DNA of 64,000 nucleotides, taken from assembly GCF_000004075.3 (NCBI RefSeq), contig NC_026659.2:26244272-26308271 (forward strand). Direction: 5' to 3'. Shown one piece after another: positions 49,375 to 62,240 of this stretch (its first letter is position 1; the number at the start of each line of letters is the position of its first letter). This stretch comes from Cucumis sativus. Its lineage: Eukaryota; Streptophyta; Magnoliopsida; Cucurbitales; Cucurbitaceae. Below the pieces are notes generated by a model. That model was not told where the DNA came from, searched no databases, and saw nothing but the letters and a program-made list of their open reading frames with translations. The position numbers and the translations under genes are program-made.

Positions 49375-49532
49375 TTGGGGGCGTTATCCGGAAGTGTAAG
49401 GGAAGAAATGAAGCAGAGAAATGGTTAAAAGGATGATTTTGAGATCTCTTGCTTTCTATTGGTTGGAGGATGAATTGTGGGGCCTAAAAGCTGTGGTCAA
49501 TTAGAGGACTGATTATTAATGGATTTTATTTC

Positions 49533-49544
49533 GGCCACGTGGCC
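49533..49544. promoter_or_regulatory. Palindromic G-box upstream of the plastid membrane protein gene
   Basis: GGCCACGTGGCC is a perfect 12-base palindrome containing the CACGTG core, about 160 bases upstream of the ATG at 49374. G-boxes bind bZIP/bHLH (HY5, PIF) factors and are common in light-regulated plastid-protein genes. Confidence 0.65.
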
Positions 49545-49622
49545 TCCTCTACTTTTATTTCTTTTTATTAACATTTGGGGTATAGATCTGTAATTTTAAG
49601 GGAATGAGGTCCGGTTATGTGT

Positions 49623-49643
49623 AGGCCCAATAATATTGGGCCT
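49623..49643. promoter_or_regulatory. Inverted pair of site II (TCP-type) motifs
   Basis: AGGCCCAA, five bases (TAATA), TTGGGCCT: two perfect inverted copies of the GGCCCA site II motif, about 250-270 bases upstream of the ATG at 49374. Another GGGCCT lies near 49480. TCP factors bind such sites in many organelle-protein genes. Confidence 0.65.
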
Positions 49644-49659
49644 TGGCATATAGGTCCAA

Positions 49660-52600
49660 GTCCAATGAGATTAAGATTCTCCAGAGATGGTGTTGTTGAA
49701 TGTTGGGTATCAAAATAGAAAAGAATATTTAATGAGTTCCTACAGTCTCTATCCCCTATGGTGTGTTTTAGGTGCATACACGAGTCCGGTTGGATAGGGT
49801 TGGAAGAAATTTATGAACCAACTCAGAGTATCTCAATTGCAAACAAACCAACAGTTCAATATGCAACGAATTTGAGGTTGGGTTAGTATGTTGGTTTTAA
49901 TACATTTTTTAATTTTGAATGTATTTTATAACTCATTTAACAGATTTAATATTTCTAGAATTCATGGATTTATCGAATGTAGAAATGTAAGTTTTAGATC
50001 TTCATTGTACAATATTTAAATTATAATTAATACAACAACTAAAGCCCTATTTGATATAATATAAAGTTGATAAAGCTATCAAACATTCTTAAAATTAAGA
50101 TACATGCATTTATTTACATTGCAATTTAACTAAAGGAAAGAGGATTTGAGTCTCATAAATGGTTGAATGTATTTAATATATATAATCTTCGTCTTTTTAG
50201 TATTACAAATATGAAGTATGAAAAAATATATACAAGACAAACTACTAAATTTTACCTTTGTTGGCTATAAACTTAACCTTGATGTATATATTAGGGTTTT
50301 GTAGAAAAGAGTGTACGAAGCTAATTGTATTGGTGCATCCGATTCTAAAATATGGAGTGAAATGAATTTTACTTAATGATATTAATATGAACTAACCCTA
50401 TCTCTCAAGATAGAAGATTCAATTAATTACTCACCCAACTAATAGTATTAAAAAGAAAAAGAAAACACAGAAATAAGAATAGAGCAGAGGATGGATGCCC
50501 AGACCAGAAGGGAATACAGAACTTGTCGGCTTCTCTTTAAATTTATGTAATGTCAGTTTCTTTTTTGTTAATTTATTTGAACTATAGCATGAGCAGTTGC
50601 TAATTACATTAATTAAATTAAGTAAAGCAGTTTAATATTTCCTCAAAACTTTAAAACTTGCTAATTACATCCAAACATCTCCACTGTCTCTCCTATATAA
50701 GGCCCTACTCATCGTCCATAATTGGGTTTGTGTCTTTTCAATTTAACCTTCTACTGTTTATAAAGTTTCGTCTTATTATTATTATTATTATTTTTTTTTT
50801 AAGTTTTAAAATTTTCAATTATATCATCCAACTCTTATCACCCTAATTAATTTGGCTGCCAATGGTTTGGGTTTTACAAGCATTTTTTTGCTTATATCTT
50901 TAAAATTTTCAACTTGGTGTTTATCTTGTTTTCAACTTCATCATTTTCTATCAAAAGAAGAAGGAAAAGAAAAAGAAAAGGTCTTAGAGTTATATACATA
51001 TTTAAAAATGGTTACTAAATGCTCCAATTTTTTATAAATTAAATTCTAAAAAAATAAATCACACTTTCTATTATGTTTATGTTTAAATCACTCACTAACA
51101 CAAATATTTTCGGTATGTTCGTAACAGTTATCAATTACTCCGATACCTTCTCTAAAAGTATAGTTTAATTGCTTCAAGTTTCTTCTTGTATGGACGTGAC
51201 TGAAGCCATTTATCTGCCTCTACTGTTCTATTGAAGAATCACAAAGTTTGGATTTTATGGGCAAATTTATAATATATGTATGTGTGTGTGTGGGTATATA
51301 TATATAAACCTATCTACTATTATCATTATTATTATGGTACATAGATATAGATGATAGAAGGAAGTCTAAGGTTGGACTTTTAGACCAAACCATACCGATT
51401 GTTCGTATAAAGGTAAAACTTTGACTTTTGGACTAGAATTGTGGATCAAACCTATTATGCCATAGAGTTAGTTTTTCACAAATAGAAAAGATAGTGTTAA
51501 ACTTCAATATATCTTCCATTGATATTATACAGTCGTGAAAATGAAGCTGTCTTGGATATTATATAGTTGTTTGAGTTTCTTTTGAAGTTAAAAAATCCTT
51601 AGCCAAATATTTGGGAGTGCATCCAAAAAGAAAGTAAAAACTTGGAAGCAATATGATCAAACTTAATTAACATCTCCTAAACTTTTCATGAAAGTAGTCA
51701 CTTAATTCATAAATTTGAATGGATGACCATTTAATTTATATATGTAATTTTAGCTTTTGTAACTATTTAGTCTTTAAATTTTGATAAGTAATAATTTAGA
51801 TCCTATACATTTAGTAATGTAGTTTCATATGTACAATTGAGATTTAATAAAATTTTCTATACATACAACATAATGAAAAGAAAAAAAGAAAAAAGAACTC
51901 ATTTCTAAGTAATACTACATCATAAAAGTCGAACCCCTAATTTTGTTGAATTTTTCTTTTGGTATAGACTAAATTATTACAAAGTTTAAAGAGTATGAAC
52001 TATATTAAACGATTAACTTGTTATAAATATTAAAAAAATATTAAAACATAGAGAGATTAAATTGTTAAGGACTTCTTATAGACTAAATTGTTTTACTTAT
52101 ACGAACGTTATGTACAAGAACTATATTTTATTCTAATAGTCTAGGGTTATGTTTAAATATAGTCAAATGTTACTCTATATCATTAATAACTATTATGATA
52201 TTTTGTTGTATTTAAAAATATTTTCTAACTGTTCTTTTATTTTTGAAAGAATTGTTAAAGTTTAATGTGGATATTTTGAGTGTATGTTACATAATGAAAT
52301 TGTGAGGATTAAATTGAATAACTAGAAAGGAAAGATGTGGAAATGAGTAGAGGAGTGGGTGGGAGTGGGGGTTCACATGAGAGGAGAAAGAGGTGTGTGT
52401 AATTATCATAAGTTATATTGATACCTCATCTTGTTATGTTGTTTTTTTGTTTGGGTATCAATTTGTGATTATAAAGAAGAAGAAAAATCAGTGATTGTGA
52501 AGAGGTCTATTTCACGAGAGAGCGACCATTTCTCCAACTTTCCTTTGTTTTTTTCTAAACCATTCTTCCATCTCTTTGTCTTCTTTCCAATCTTGGGATG

Positions 52601-53230
52601 TGTGTTTGATTCCCTCTCCCTCTATTCAATTATTTTCTCTTTTTATTTTTAATACCTGCCTTTGCCTTTTCATGGTAGATTTTTCTTTTTCATGCACCCT
52701 AAATCATCACTCAAAATCATTGCAATCCAATATATTCACTTTATTATGTCACACAGAAAAACTAAGCATATAATACTAAACCCTTTTTTATTTTTAATGC
52801 TATTAACTCCTCCAAATGCCTCATCCAATAATATTAGATAATCTTCTGATAGAATTTACTTACTTAAAATTCAAAACCCCCAAACAAAAAAAAAAAAAGA
52901 AGAAGAAGAAGAAGAAGAAGAACATCTTTTTTATTCATTCCTCCATAAGGGGGTTCTCAATAACCGCCACCTGAAAATATAAATATGATATATATTGATC
53001 CACTAATTTATACAATGACAAATAATAATCTAACACCAAAAAGGAAAAAGGGAAGAAAAAAAAAAACACAAACCTTTAAGTTGAGAAGAAAAATGAAAAG
53101 AGAGAAAGAAAAAACTCATGACAAATTATGCAAATTCATTGGGGGAGGGGGTGGGAAGAAGAAAAGTCTTGATGATCATATTTCTCTGAGAAAAATCCAA
53201 TTAAATTAAACATATTAATATTATGACATT
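49660..53230. other. AT-rich intergenic DNA
   Basis: About 3.5 kb with no supportable gene. It contains (ATT)n at about 50775-50792, (AAG)n at 52898-52921, and repeat-like text at about 51660-52130, where TAATAATTTAGATCC/TAATAATTTAGTCTA occur in opposite orientation around 51790 and 51975, suggesting an old inverted-repeat element. Nothing else was recognised. Confidence 0.45.
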
Positions 53231-53242
53231 ATTAATATATAA

Positions 53243-53328
53243 TTTTTTTTTTTTTTTTTTTTTGATATTATGGGAGATGGAGATGGAGATGGAGATATGG
53301 AGATGGAGACGGGGATAGAGATGGAGGA
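53243..53328. repeat. Poly-T tract followed by a GGAGAT minisatellite in the HD-Zip 3' UTR
   Basis: A run of 21 T (53243-53263) is followed by four perfect GGAGAT units and degenerate copies (53273-53328). It starts about 40 bases beyond the HD-Zip stop codon, so on the mRNA it would read as ATCTCC repeats followed by poly-A. Confidence 0.85.
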
Positions 53329-53366
53329 ATTTTGATGATGATGAAGATGATGATATATGATGAATA

Positions 53367-54838
53367 TCAGTTGAAATGTTGTTGCTCCAACCAAGGCCAA
53401 AAACCCGAGTGATCGTCCATTCCACAGAACATATTGGACAAACTGCTGCTTTCTTCTTTAGGGATTTGATGATGATTATCAATTTGTTTTGGTGGATGGT
53501 CTGATGATCTTGATGAGGTTTGAAAGAGTTGAGCTAATGCTGGAGGCCTTAATGATGAAGAAGTGGGAAAAAGTGGCCTATTTGTTGGATGTTGTTGATG
53601 AGGACTATCAATGGCTGGTGTTCTTGATATGTCTAATTTTATGTTATCAGAGCTGTTTTCACTTCTGTTACTGCATGATCCCTCTGTTTCTTTGTTCAAG
53701 TTGATTGATTCTGTTGGCTCTCTACTTTTTAGTGCCATTATCTGCATATTGATCACCCAATCAAAAAAAGAAAAATTAAACTTCCTTAGCTTCAATATAA
53801 TTTACATTTTATATACATATACATCCACCCTTTCTAATTCTTTTTAATTCCCAAAATTCATCCAAAAACTTAAATTAGATGACTCTATGAGTAGAAGTCA
53901 ATACTAACTAATAATTAGAGAGGATGTTTCAACACTACACATCGATTATTCATCTAAAAACTTAAAAGTTAAATATAATTGAGAAAAGTAAATTTAATAT
54001 TAATGTTGTCTCTCTCTCTCTCTCTCTCACAGACACATAATCCTATGCACCTTTTTGGAGTCATCATTACCATATTTTTGCGTTCAAAATCTGAACTTTA
54101 ATCATCATGTACTAATATTATTAGTATGAAAATGTAAAGTTGATGAAGGAATTGATTATATAAATTTAAGGATTTATCGAGAGATTATATAATTACCTCT
54201 GCTTGAAGTTTTTGGTTGTGGGATTTGAGAGCTTCATTATCTGATTTGATAGCTTCAAATTGTCTCTTGAGAAGATCGTAGTCTTTTTCAAGTTGTTTAG
54301 TCTTCCATCGAGCCCTTCTGTTTTGAAACCAAATAGCAATCTGTCTTGGCTGTAAACCAAGAGCTCTAGCAAGCTGCATTTTTCTCTCAGGTTCAAGCTT
54401 ATTCCCCAATTCAAAATTCTTCTCAAGTGTTTTAACTTGCTCCATATTAAGTCTCCTCTTTTTCTCACCTGCCTGTGACCCATCATCAGAAAATTCATCC
54501 TCACCGTTATTCCCTTCTTCAACCATTTCCGTCCCCGAAAATGACATAGATCGTTTTCCTAGAAAAGATGCAACCCCTGCAAAAAGAAACCATAAAGATT
54601 CAATTATTTTTTTTTTGTTTATCAAAAACCCATCTCAAAAGAATCAACCTTTACTCTTGTCTTTTTAGATATATGATTGAGAAAAAACTTAATTACCATG
54701 AAAATCTTGAGGAGTGCAAGAAGGTAGAATTGGGTTGAGAGATGGAGGAGAATTAGAGTGGTGATGATGATCATGATCTTCATGCGAAGGTTGTAACATG
54801 AAATTTGCTGGAAAAAAAGCCATCCCATTACTTGTCAT
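53367..54838 (-). CDS. ATHB13: HD-Zip class I transcription factor, ATHB13/ATHB23 type
   Basis: Three exons on the - strand: 54838-54697, 54576-54197 and 53741-53367, together 897 bases, 298 residues. Start [20 protein letters not shown]; a conserved N-terminal [14 protein letters not shown]; an acidic stretch; the homeodomain at about 85-144 ([20 protein letters not shown] ... [16 protein letters not shown]); then the leucine zipper at about 145-175, ending HNQKLQAE. The C-terminal part has the family pieces [17 protein letters not shown] and [17 protein letters not shown], matching the ATHB13/ATHB23 clade of class I. These are nuclear activators binding CAAT(A/T)ATTG, involved in cotyledon and leaf shape, sugar response and stress tolerance. 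Intron 2 follows the zipper. The 3' UTR carries a GGAGAT minisatellite. Confidence 0.95.
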
Positions 54839-55062
54839 GGTGGCCGGAGCTTCAATCGCCGCCGTATGCGGCTGGAATCTTGTCTTTGTTAATCGAAGTA
54901 GAGAGGATTGAATTTATGAATCGGGTTTCTTCCTTTTTCTTTTTCTTTTTTTAAATTCCCTTTCTTGGGTTCACTTAGAGAAACACACAATCCTTTTTTT
55001 TTTCTTTTTTGAAAAGGCCAACTTGGGTTGGTTCAATTAATGGAGAGAAGAGAGATGGGAGG

Positions 55063-55070
55063 GATTTATA
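55063..55070 (-). promoter_or_regulatory. TATA box of the HD-Zip gene
   Basis: On the - strand ACATATAAATCCC is a good TATA box about 230 bases upstream of the ATG at 54838. It would give a leader of about 200 bases, whose CT-rich content (AAGAGAGAAG on the shown strand) is normal. Confidence 0.6.
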
Positions 55071-55099
55071 TGTGAAATATTGGGTTATATACCATATTA

Positions 55100-58000
55100 G
55101 CTTCTACAAAGACCTCCATTAATTTCTTCTCTCTAATAGATACGTAGAAAGAGAGAGGGAAAATAAAAAGAAAAGAAAAGAGAACGTGTGATCTCACTTC
55201 TTCTTAGCTTCGTATTTGTGCTGCAGGATTCTTTTATTTTATATATATATTATTGAGGTATGTATAAATCAAGCAGCTTTTAATTACAAATTTTCATCTT
55301 GTACGGATATATATATAATGAAGAGAAGCTAAAAAATAGTTTAATTAAAGAGAAACACAAACAACAGCTGCAGTAATTGAAACATTTTATTATTCATTAT
55401 ATTTATTAATTTCAGATATTTAGTATATATTATTTACACAAAATCTACATTACTTAACAATAAATCAAACAGGGTCATGTCAAAGTATAGTGTAAATAAA
55501 TTAGCTTAGGAGGAAGAAAGTAATGATTTAGAGGTTTAAGTCAAAAAATTTCATCATTAGCTTCAATCAAAGAGTTAAGAGTTAATGGGTAACTTTTTTT
55601 GAAATCTTTTTGGAGAAAAATGAATGGCACTTTTTCCACAAATCATCTTATATATGCATGACAGTTGTATGAAAAAACACACACACACACACATTCACAC
55701 ACATAAAATATATATTATTTTTAATGATATAAATATGATGGTGAGGGTAAAGTACTTTTGAAGTTAGTAGATTCCAATTTAGTTGTTAAAGCCTTTAAAT
55801 GAGGGGGGATGGAATCAAATTTTAGTGTAAGGTGTGTATAATTTATTTTTAAAAGAATTCAACTAAAAATCCAAAAGTGTGAATTGTTGTTGAATCCCAA
55901 TATGAAGACTTAGCAACCAAATATTAAAAAGGGGTGATTTGAGAGGGGAAAGAGAAAAGAAGAGAGGAAAACTTGGTATAGGTGATATATAATAAGTGAA
56001 AAAGGGGGAAATCTTTTTTACTTTTTTTTTCTTTGGGTGTTTAGAAGAAGAATGAAAAGTAAAGTAAAGTAAAAAAGAAAAGAAAAAGAAGAAATTAGAA
56101 AGAAGGTTAAGTTAAAGAAAAAAGAAAAAGGAGAGAAGTGAGTGAGTTGGCTAAGAGTGGTGGGGGCAGGAATCTAAGGGATGGGTCCGAAGAAAGGGTT
56201 GGGCAGGGGTTGCTACCTAACCCACCAACAGGGTATCGTGCACCAGGACCAACCTCTTTCCCATCATCTCTTTTCTTTCCTTTCTTTCTCCAAATTTGAA
56301 AACGAAACTCACTTCACTCTCCTCACCCATTTGGACCTCTAACTAGTTGGTTATTATACTCCGCTAACAAGCTCTAAAATGGTTAGTATAGTTCGTGATT
56401 ACTAGTCTTTTAAACTAATTAACTTATTTATCTCAAGAAAATAGTACCAAAAAAGTTGAAAATAAGCTCAAAGAAACAACCCCTTAGATCTAATCTAAGC
56501 AGAAAATAGTACACAAAAGATATGTTTATAATTTGAATGAGTTAGGCTTTAGTTGAAGTTGGGGGCCAAACAATCACATAACGTTTTTATTGTTTTTAAA
56601 ATTTTATTATAAGCTAAGGTGGTGATGGTGATGACGATGGATAAGGGAGAAAGAGAGTTGAAGAAAAGGAGAGGAGCAGTGTGGAGATGGTGTTACGTCT
56701 TCGTTCCCCAAAATGATGTCTAATAATAATATTTGTCCATTTATATTGTCAATCCATTTATCAATACACATATTTTTTTTCTATATCTCTATGCCTCTTT
56801 CTTTTCACTCTTTCCCACCCACTGCCTCCTTTTGTCCTTTTTCTCTCTCATTTATATTGCCACCCACTTCCCACTTTGTCCTTCCTTCCTTCTTTATTTA
56901 TTTATTTCACCTTCCATCTCCCATGCAAATCTCTAGCCTTTTGCTTTTATAATATGTAGTTTTCACTTCCATGCACCATTCTGTATATCTGTTGTTATTT
57001 TTGTAATGTACAGTATTGGGGATGTGATCAATGAAAACTAGGTAGGAGGGAGAGAGAGATATGGTGAGTTATACAAGTGGAAGGACGACAGGACGATATC
57101 TCTATTGGTAGGGTGAAGAATTTATTAATTGTTCCTAAAGGTTTATATCAATGTTATCACCTTAATTTAGTGATTTTGTAATATATATACTTTGGTGTCA
57201 AATATTAGACAGCAAATGGCCATAGATGTATTAGTGAAAATTGGTATAATGTTTTTTTAGGAGAAACCCTAAGTGAAATCATGAGAGTTTATATAATTAT
57301 CTCCAAAGTAAACAATAGTTTGTGTGGAACTGAGATGGAGGGTCCATTATGCTAGCATATAACAATATTTGTCTTTTGATTCTCAAATAGCATGTGGTAT
57401 ATGTTCATGATCTAACTTTATAACATGTCAAATGAGAGTGATTTTTAAGCTATGTCAATACATGGTATTGAGTAGGACAAGTTCACTATTAAGATGGAGG
57501 AGAAATAGAGAGAATTGTGTTAATTATCCTTATCAAATGTTACAAATGAGAGACTATGAAGTGAAATTTAAATGAACCCCCATGATTAAATAAACAATAC
57601 ATATTTGACATACTTAAATATTTTAATATTTCTAATATCCTAATATTTACTAATAACATTGGTTAGGCATTAGAGAAATCTCATGAGAAAAGAAAGTCTT
57701 GTGTATAATTATTTTAAAAAACATGCGAGTAAGAATAAAACATGTTAAATGTATAAATAATTATCCGTTCAAAAGAAAGAAACACAACTCAAGGTCAAGC
57801 AAGTAAAGTGTCGCATGGGATGTCGGAAAATGCTAGTTGTGCTAAGGATTCAATCCTATATTCCAAATCATGGCTTGAGACTTTACAACCTCCATCAAAC
57901 ACAACAATTTAATGTACTAAACAATATTTTTCCTCCACTTCACATGTGCATTTGAATAGTGTGTATACAAATTTCAACTAACTCAAAACAATGAACGAGT

Positions 58001-59420
58001 ACTATACATTTGAAAGTACAGATATTTGAAAAAAACCTACAAACTCAAAGTGGAAATAAGTGTGTTTTAACCAACGTAATAATATTGATAACACAAATTG
58101 ATTGAATTTAGGTCTAAGGGTATATAAAGGGGAATGATGAAGAACCAAATTTCGCCATAAAAATCGCCTTGAAATTGTTTATAATTGAGAAATATGAGAG
58201 TGTGGGGCATTGTGATTTTGTGGGGAGAGGGAAGAAAAGAGAGAAAGGGATGCATAAAAAAAGTAAGTTAGTTGAAGTAGGGATAAGGCTAAAGGTTAAG
58301 GCAACACAGACGCAGAGAAATAGAGAGAGTACACAGTGAATATGCAAAAAAGAATAGGTAATTAAACAGGAAGGCATCGACTCCCAAAACTCAAAAGCCT
58401 CTTTTGTAGCAATATTTCTTCTTTCTTCTAAGTTGAATTGATTCCATAACGTACATAGAAAGAAACAGAGACCAAATAGGACCCATGAAAGCAATTTTAA
58501 AGGCATCATATTGGTCCCATAAATAAAAACTCAAAAAATATTAGTGGAATTCTGCTGCCACAGATTTGTATGCACATTTCATAATCTAACTTCTTTAGAC
58601 AGTTTTTTTTTTTTTCTTTCTTTTCCTCTGTCAAATCTTCCATCACATGATTTAACCTCTCAGATAAACACATCAAAATTCAATAAAAACTAAACTAATC
58701 AGCAGCCACACATGAACATGATCCACCTTGATTTTGGGAATTATATATATCCACTAATCCATGATGTCTATCCAAATATTTCAGAGATTCCTCAACAGTT
58801 TGGATTTGTATAATAATTTCAGACAGTCAAAAATTATATAAATATATATATATGAGCTAAATTACTGTTCTTTTGGAGGTTTTAGGGTTTGAAAGAAAGA
58901 AAGAAATGGAGAGGGATTCCATCAAAATGAAGCCTAGAGAGGTTGGAAAACTGGGGACCCTGGTAATGTCCTTTGAATAGGTGATGATGAGACTGAAAAG
59001 AGGTCCCATTTGGAAGAAGGGAAAATAAAAAAAAAAGAAGAAAAAGAAAAAGAAAAGGAAAATAGTGACTTTGAAAAAAGAAATTGGGCAGAGACAAAGG
59101 ATTCTCAGCTGCATCACATGCCTTATGAGTTGGAAGCTTTGCACTGCCCCATTGGAATGGGGTGGATCCATGTTCTTCCCCCTGCCCTGTTGCATATATT
59201 TTTTTTTTTCCAAATATTTAAATTAAATTTCTTTAATATATATATATACATAAAAGAATTAATTTTTAATTAATAATCTGAATCTTCTCCTCCACATGTG
59301 TTCATGCTTCTGGTGTATTCAGCTGACACTGATTGATCCCATGTGCTTCCTCTCTCTGACGTCACTATATTTTTCTCTCTTTTTTCTTTAATTTTTTAAA
59401 TTAGGTGTTCTGAATACTTT
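55100..59420. other. HD-Zip upstream region and AT-rich intergenic DNA
   Basis: No supportable gene. It contains an (AC)n run at about 55678-55694, GA-rich blocks (55930-56140), a GC-richer island at 56160-56260 (see findings), and pyrimidine-rich tracts (56760-56930). The open frames at 58114-58509 and 58857-59213 are low-complexity and rejected. Confidence 0.45.
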
Positions 59421-59421
59421 G

Positions 59422-59425
<4 letters not shown>

Positions 59426-59463
<38 letters not shown>
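59426..59463. repeat. (AT)19 microsatellite
   Basis: 38 bases of perfect AT repeat in intergenic DNA, the longest dinucleotide run in the window. Confidence 0.97.
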
Positions 59464-59466
<3 letters not shown>

Positions 59467-62240
59467 TTTCCCCTTCCACACAGGAAGATATGCAGCGATA
59501 GGGATTCCCTAACAACTGGTTTAGTTTACAGTTTCCTTAATTTAAAAAAAGAAGATTGTTATTATAATAATGACTTATGGCTAAAGGGGATATTCGCAAT
59601 CTCAGCCGTTGGTTTGGTAGGGACAATTTTTTGATTGGTTTGAACATTTATGAACAGTGAGTTTTTTTAGGATTCAAAAAGTCTTCTATAAAGATTTTCT
59701 TTTGCAGATTGAAATGAACGTAGTGTTATTGTATGTTTTTATATTTGTATAAAATGAAAAAGGGTGGGAAAAAGGAAGTGGCTTTCTTTAACCACAGCTA
59801 CCTTATTTAGATTCAAATAAAAATCTTAAAAGTTTTGTGTCCCTTTTGTCAAACAAGTGGAGAGGATGCTGTTTTTTTTTATTCAAAAAAAAAATCTAAT
59901 TTGATTGTAAATTTTGACGAATGCACCAAAAAGCTGATTTGTCCATTTTCATATTTGTATATTTATATGTATGTCTTCTTTTTTAACTCTGCGTCATAAT
60001 TCACATTGGTCCTAGAAGTTATCGATAAATTTTGGTTGGTTGTTTTCATGGTATATAACAATTAGTTTTTGGAAATATGATAACCCAATTTTAATAATTT
60101 CTTTCTAATAGGGTGTTTTAATTAATTAATTAATTAAAGAGAACCTTTAGGATGTTTCAAAAACATTTCCAATGGTGTGCCTTCCTTTTGGAAATCATGA
60201 TTATAGTGTTTGTTAGTAGAAAAAGATGTGTGTTTTATTACAACACACCAATATATATATATATATAGTTGTGTGTGTGTGATTTTGGATTTAACATATG
60301 ATTTTCATTCTTTGTCCACCTACAAAAAATTTGTGGCTTATTCTACCGTCCTTCTATAGGTTGCTTAATCATTTTTAATTCATGGCTCAATCATGGTTCA
60401 TGGGACTTTGTTAACAAAGTCAATCAGTGGAAATCTCTTTTAAGTTTTTTTTCTCTTTTTCTTTTGTATCTGTAATCTTTCCCCCCACTTTAAGTTGTTT
60501 TATAACAAGTCTTATTCTCAAATTCATTTTAGTGTCGCCCTTGGATTAATTGTTTTACCTATTCATATATCCCCATGGATGATGGATGTGCCTTAATTAA
60601 ATTCTTGTTTGAATTCAAATTCAATGTGTTATGAAAGAAATTCGACAAAGTGAATTCCATACATATTCAGTCAATTTTTTCATGTATTCTCTCTTTAACA
60701 TCAAATTTTAACTAATAACCATCATCAACCCACATCACAAAACATTTTATTCTACGAAGTTGTAGAATCAAATTTGTTTATGTAGTGAGAAATTTCTGTT
60801 AAACGAAGTCTTGGGTAATTTAAAAAGGATGCAAAAATAAACTATCTCTTAAAGCAGATGGCAGCTGCTATCTGGCCATCTGGGAAGAGATGGCCATTCA
60901 TACTGTTGGGCCCATTGGTTTGACAAAGGATTTGGAATCCTTTACAAACATAACGTAAGACGCAAGAGAGGAGAGGGAGAGGAATAGAAAAGAAGGGAAG
61001 GATAGGATAAGATTGACTAATATATATGTATATCTAATAAATATTAAAATAAGGTTCGATGTGAACCTCAAATTTCGTTCTCTATAATGATGAAGGACGT
61101 CATATCGTTCCCTTCACTAACATAAAGGAAGATGAATCAAAGACTCTTAGGCCTCGGGATTCTTTCATCTCTAGAAAGAGAGAGCGACAAACAGTGACAC
61201 ATGACACAGCATTCTTTGGATTTTTCATGACCCAAACAGAGACTTTTTTCATTTAAGAAGCGAGTTTTAGAAGCTAGCATAACGTAATGGGCTTTCACCT
61301 AATTAATCAAATGAGTAGTCTACAATAGATGAACCAAAGTAACAAGCTGCAAAAAAATGGGAATCTATAGATCTAAAAACCTAGGTTTTAAGTCCAGTCT
61401 AGTTTGATAGTTGATGGTTTATGGAAGATGAAAATAAAGGCAGGGGCAGTGGATAAAGGGAAGAGAAAGCTGGTGTGTGTTGGTTAAGAAGTGTAGGAAA
61501 TGGAGGCAGGAGTCTCCTTTGGAGAAACAATGACTTCCCTCCTACGTGCTCAGTCAGTTTCAAAACACTGTTATTTGCTAAGACCCACACCAACAATCGC
61601 ACACTATGAGTGACCCACCATTCAAAGGGGCTCTGTCTCTTAACCCATCACAGCAACAAAAAGGTCCAAACAGTTCCAAAAGGACAATTATTTCAGATAC
61701 CCCCAAAAACAAAAATTTGTACACTACAATTGCCCCAACATAATTGGTCCTTTTCTATCATCATTTTCTGCAAAAGTCAGAATATACAAGCTCTTTCTTC
61801 TATTTACTTTTTATGTTGTGTATTTCCTTTTCCAATTCCATAATTCTTAGTTAATAACGTTTTGACTGGACTAATTCAGGTTCGATATTTTCCCGGATTG
61901 TGTGCTTTAGTTCAATCCGAGTAAAATATTCAAGTTTCTATTTTGTTGGATGGGATGCTTTTCAACGTACTAGAAAATGGTTGATCCATACAGGGAAGAT
62001 GCTTTTTCTTTTAATAAAGAAGGGGGTCCATGATCATTTCTATTGAAACTATTTATGTACTTGAAACAGAAGACGTGATCGACTCCGACCACGACAATAC
62101 AGCCACGGTGTGTGGGAATATTGTGCAATGCATGATTCAAATGTTATGGCTGAGAATTAATCATTTAATTAACAGCTTAGATATAACATTCGAGTTTGTT
62201 CCTTGTGTTGCCTAAATGCCAAGAATCATATAATAAAAAT
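59464..62240. other. AT-rich intergenic DNA
   Basis: No supportable gene. It contains TTAA repeats at about 60119-60139, an (AT)n/(GT)n run at 60251-60280, and the compact hairpin listed separately. Confidence 0.45.
60873..60896. other. Compact perfect hairpin
   Basis: TGGCCATCT, six bases (GGGAAG), AGATGGCCA: a perfect nine-base-pair stem. It sits in a GC-richer patch (60855-60920) within AT-rich DNA. It is too short for a microRNA precursor, and no run of T follows. Confidence 0.6.

Noticed and set aside
58114..58509. A 131-codon open frame on the - strand, and a 118-codon frame at 58857-59213
   Set aside because: Both are hydrophobic low-complexity frames from pyrimidine-rich DNA, with no recognisable domain and no convincing hairpin for a microRNA.
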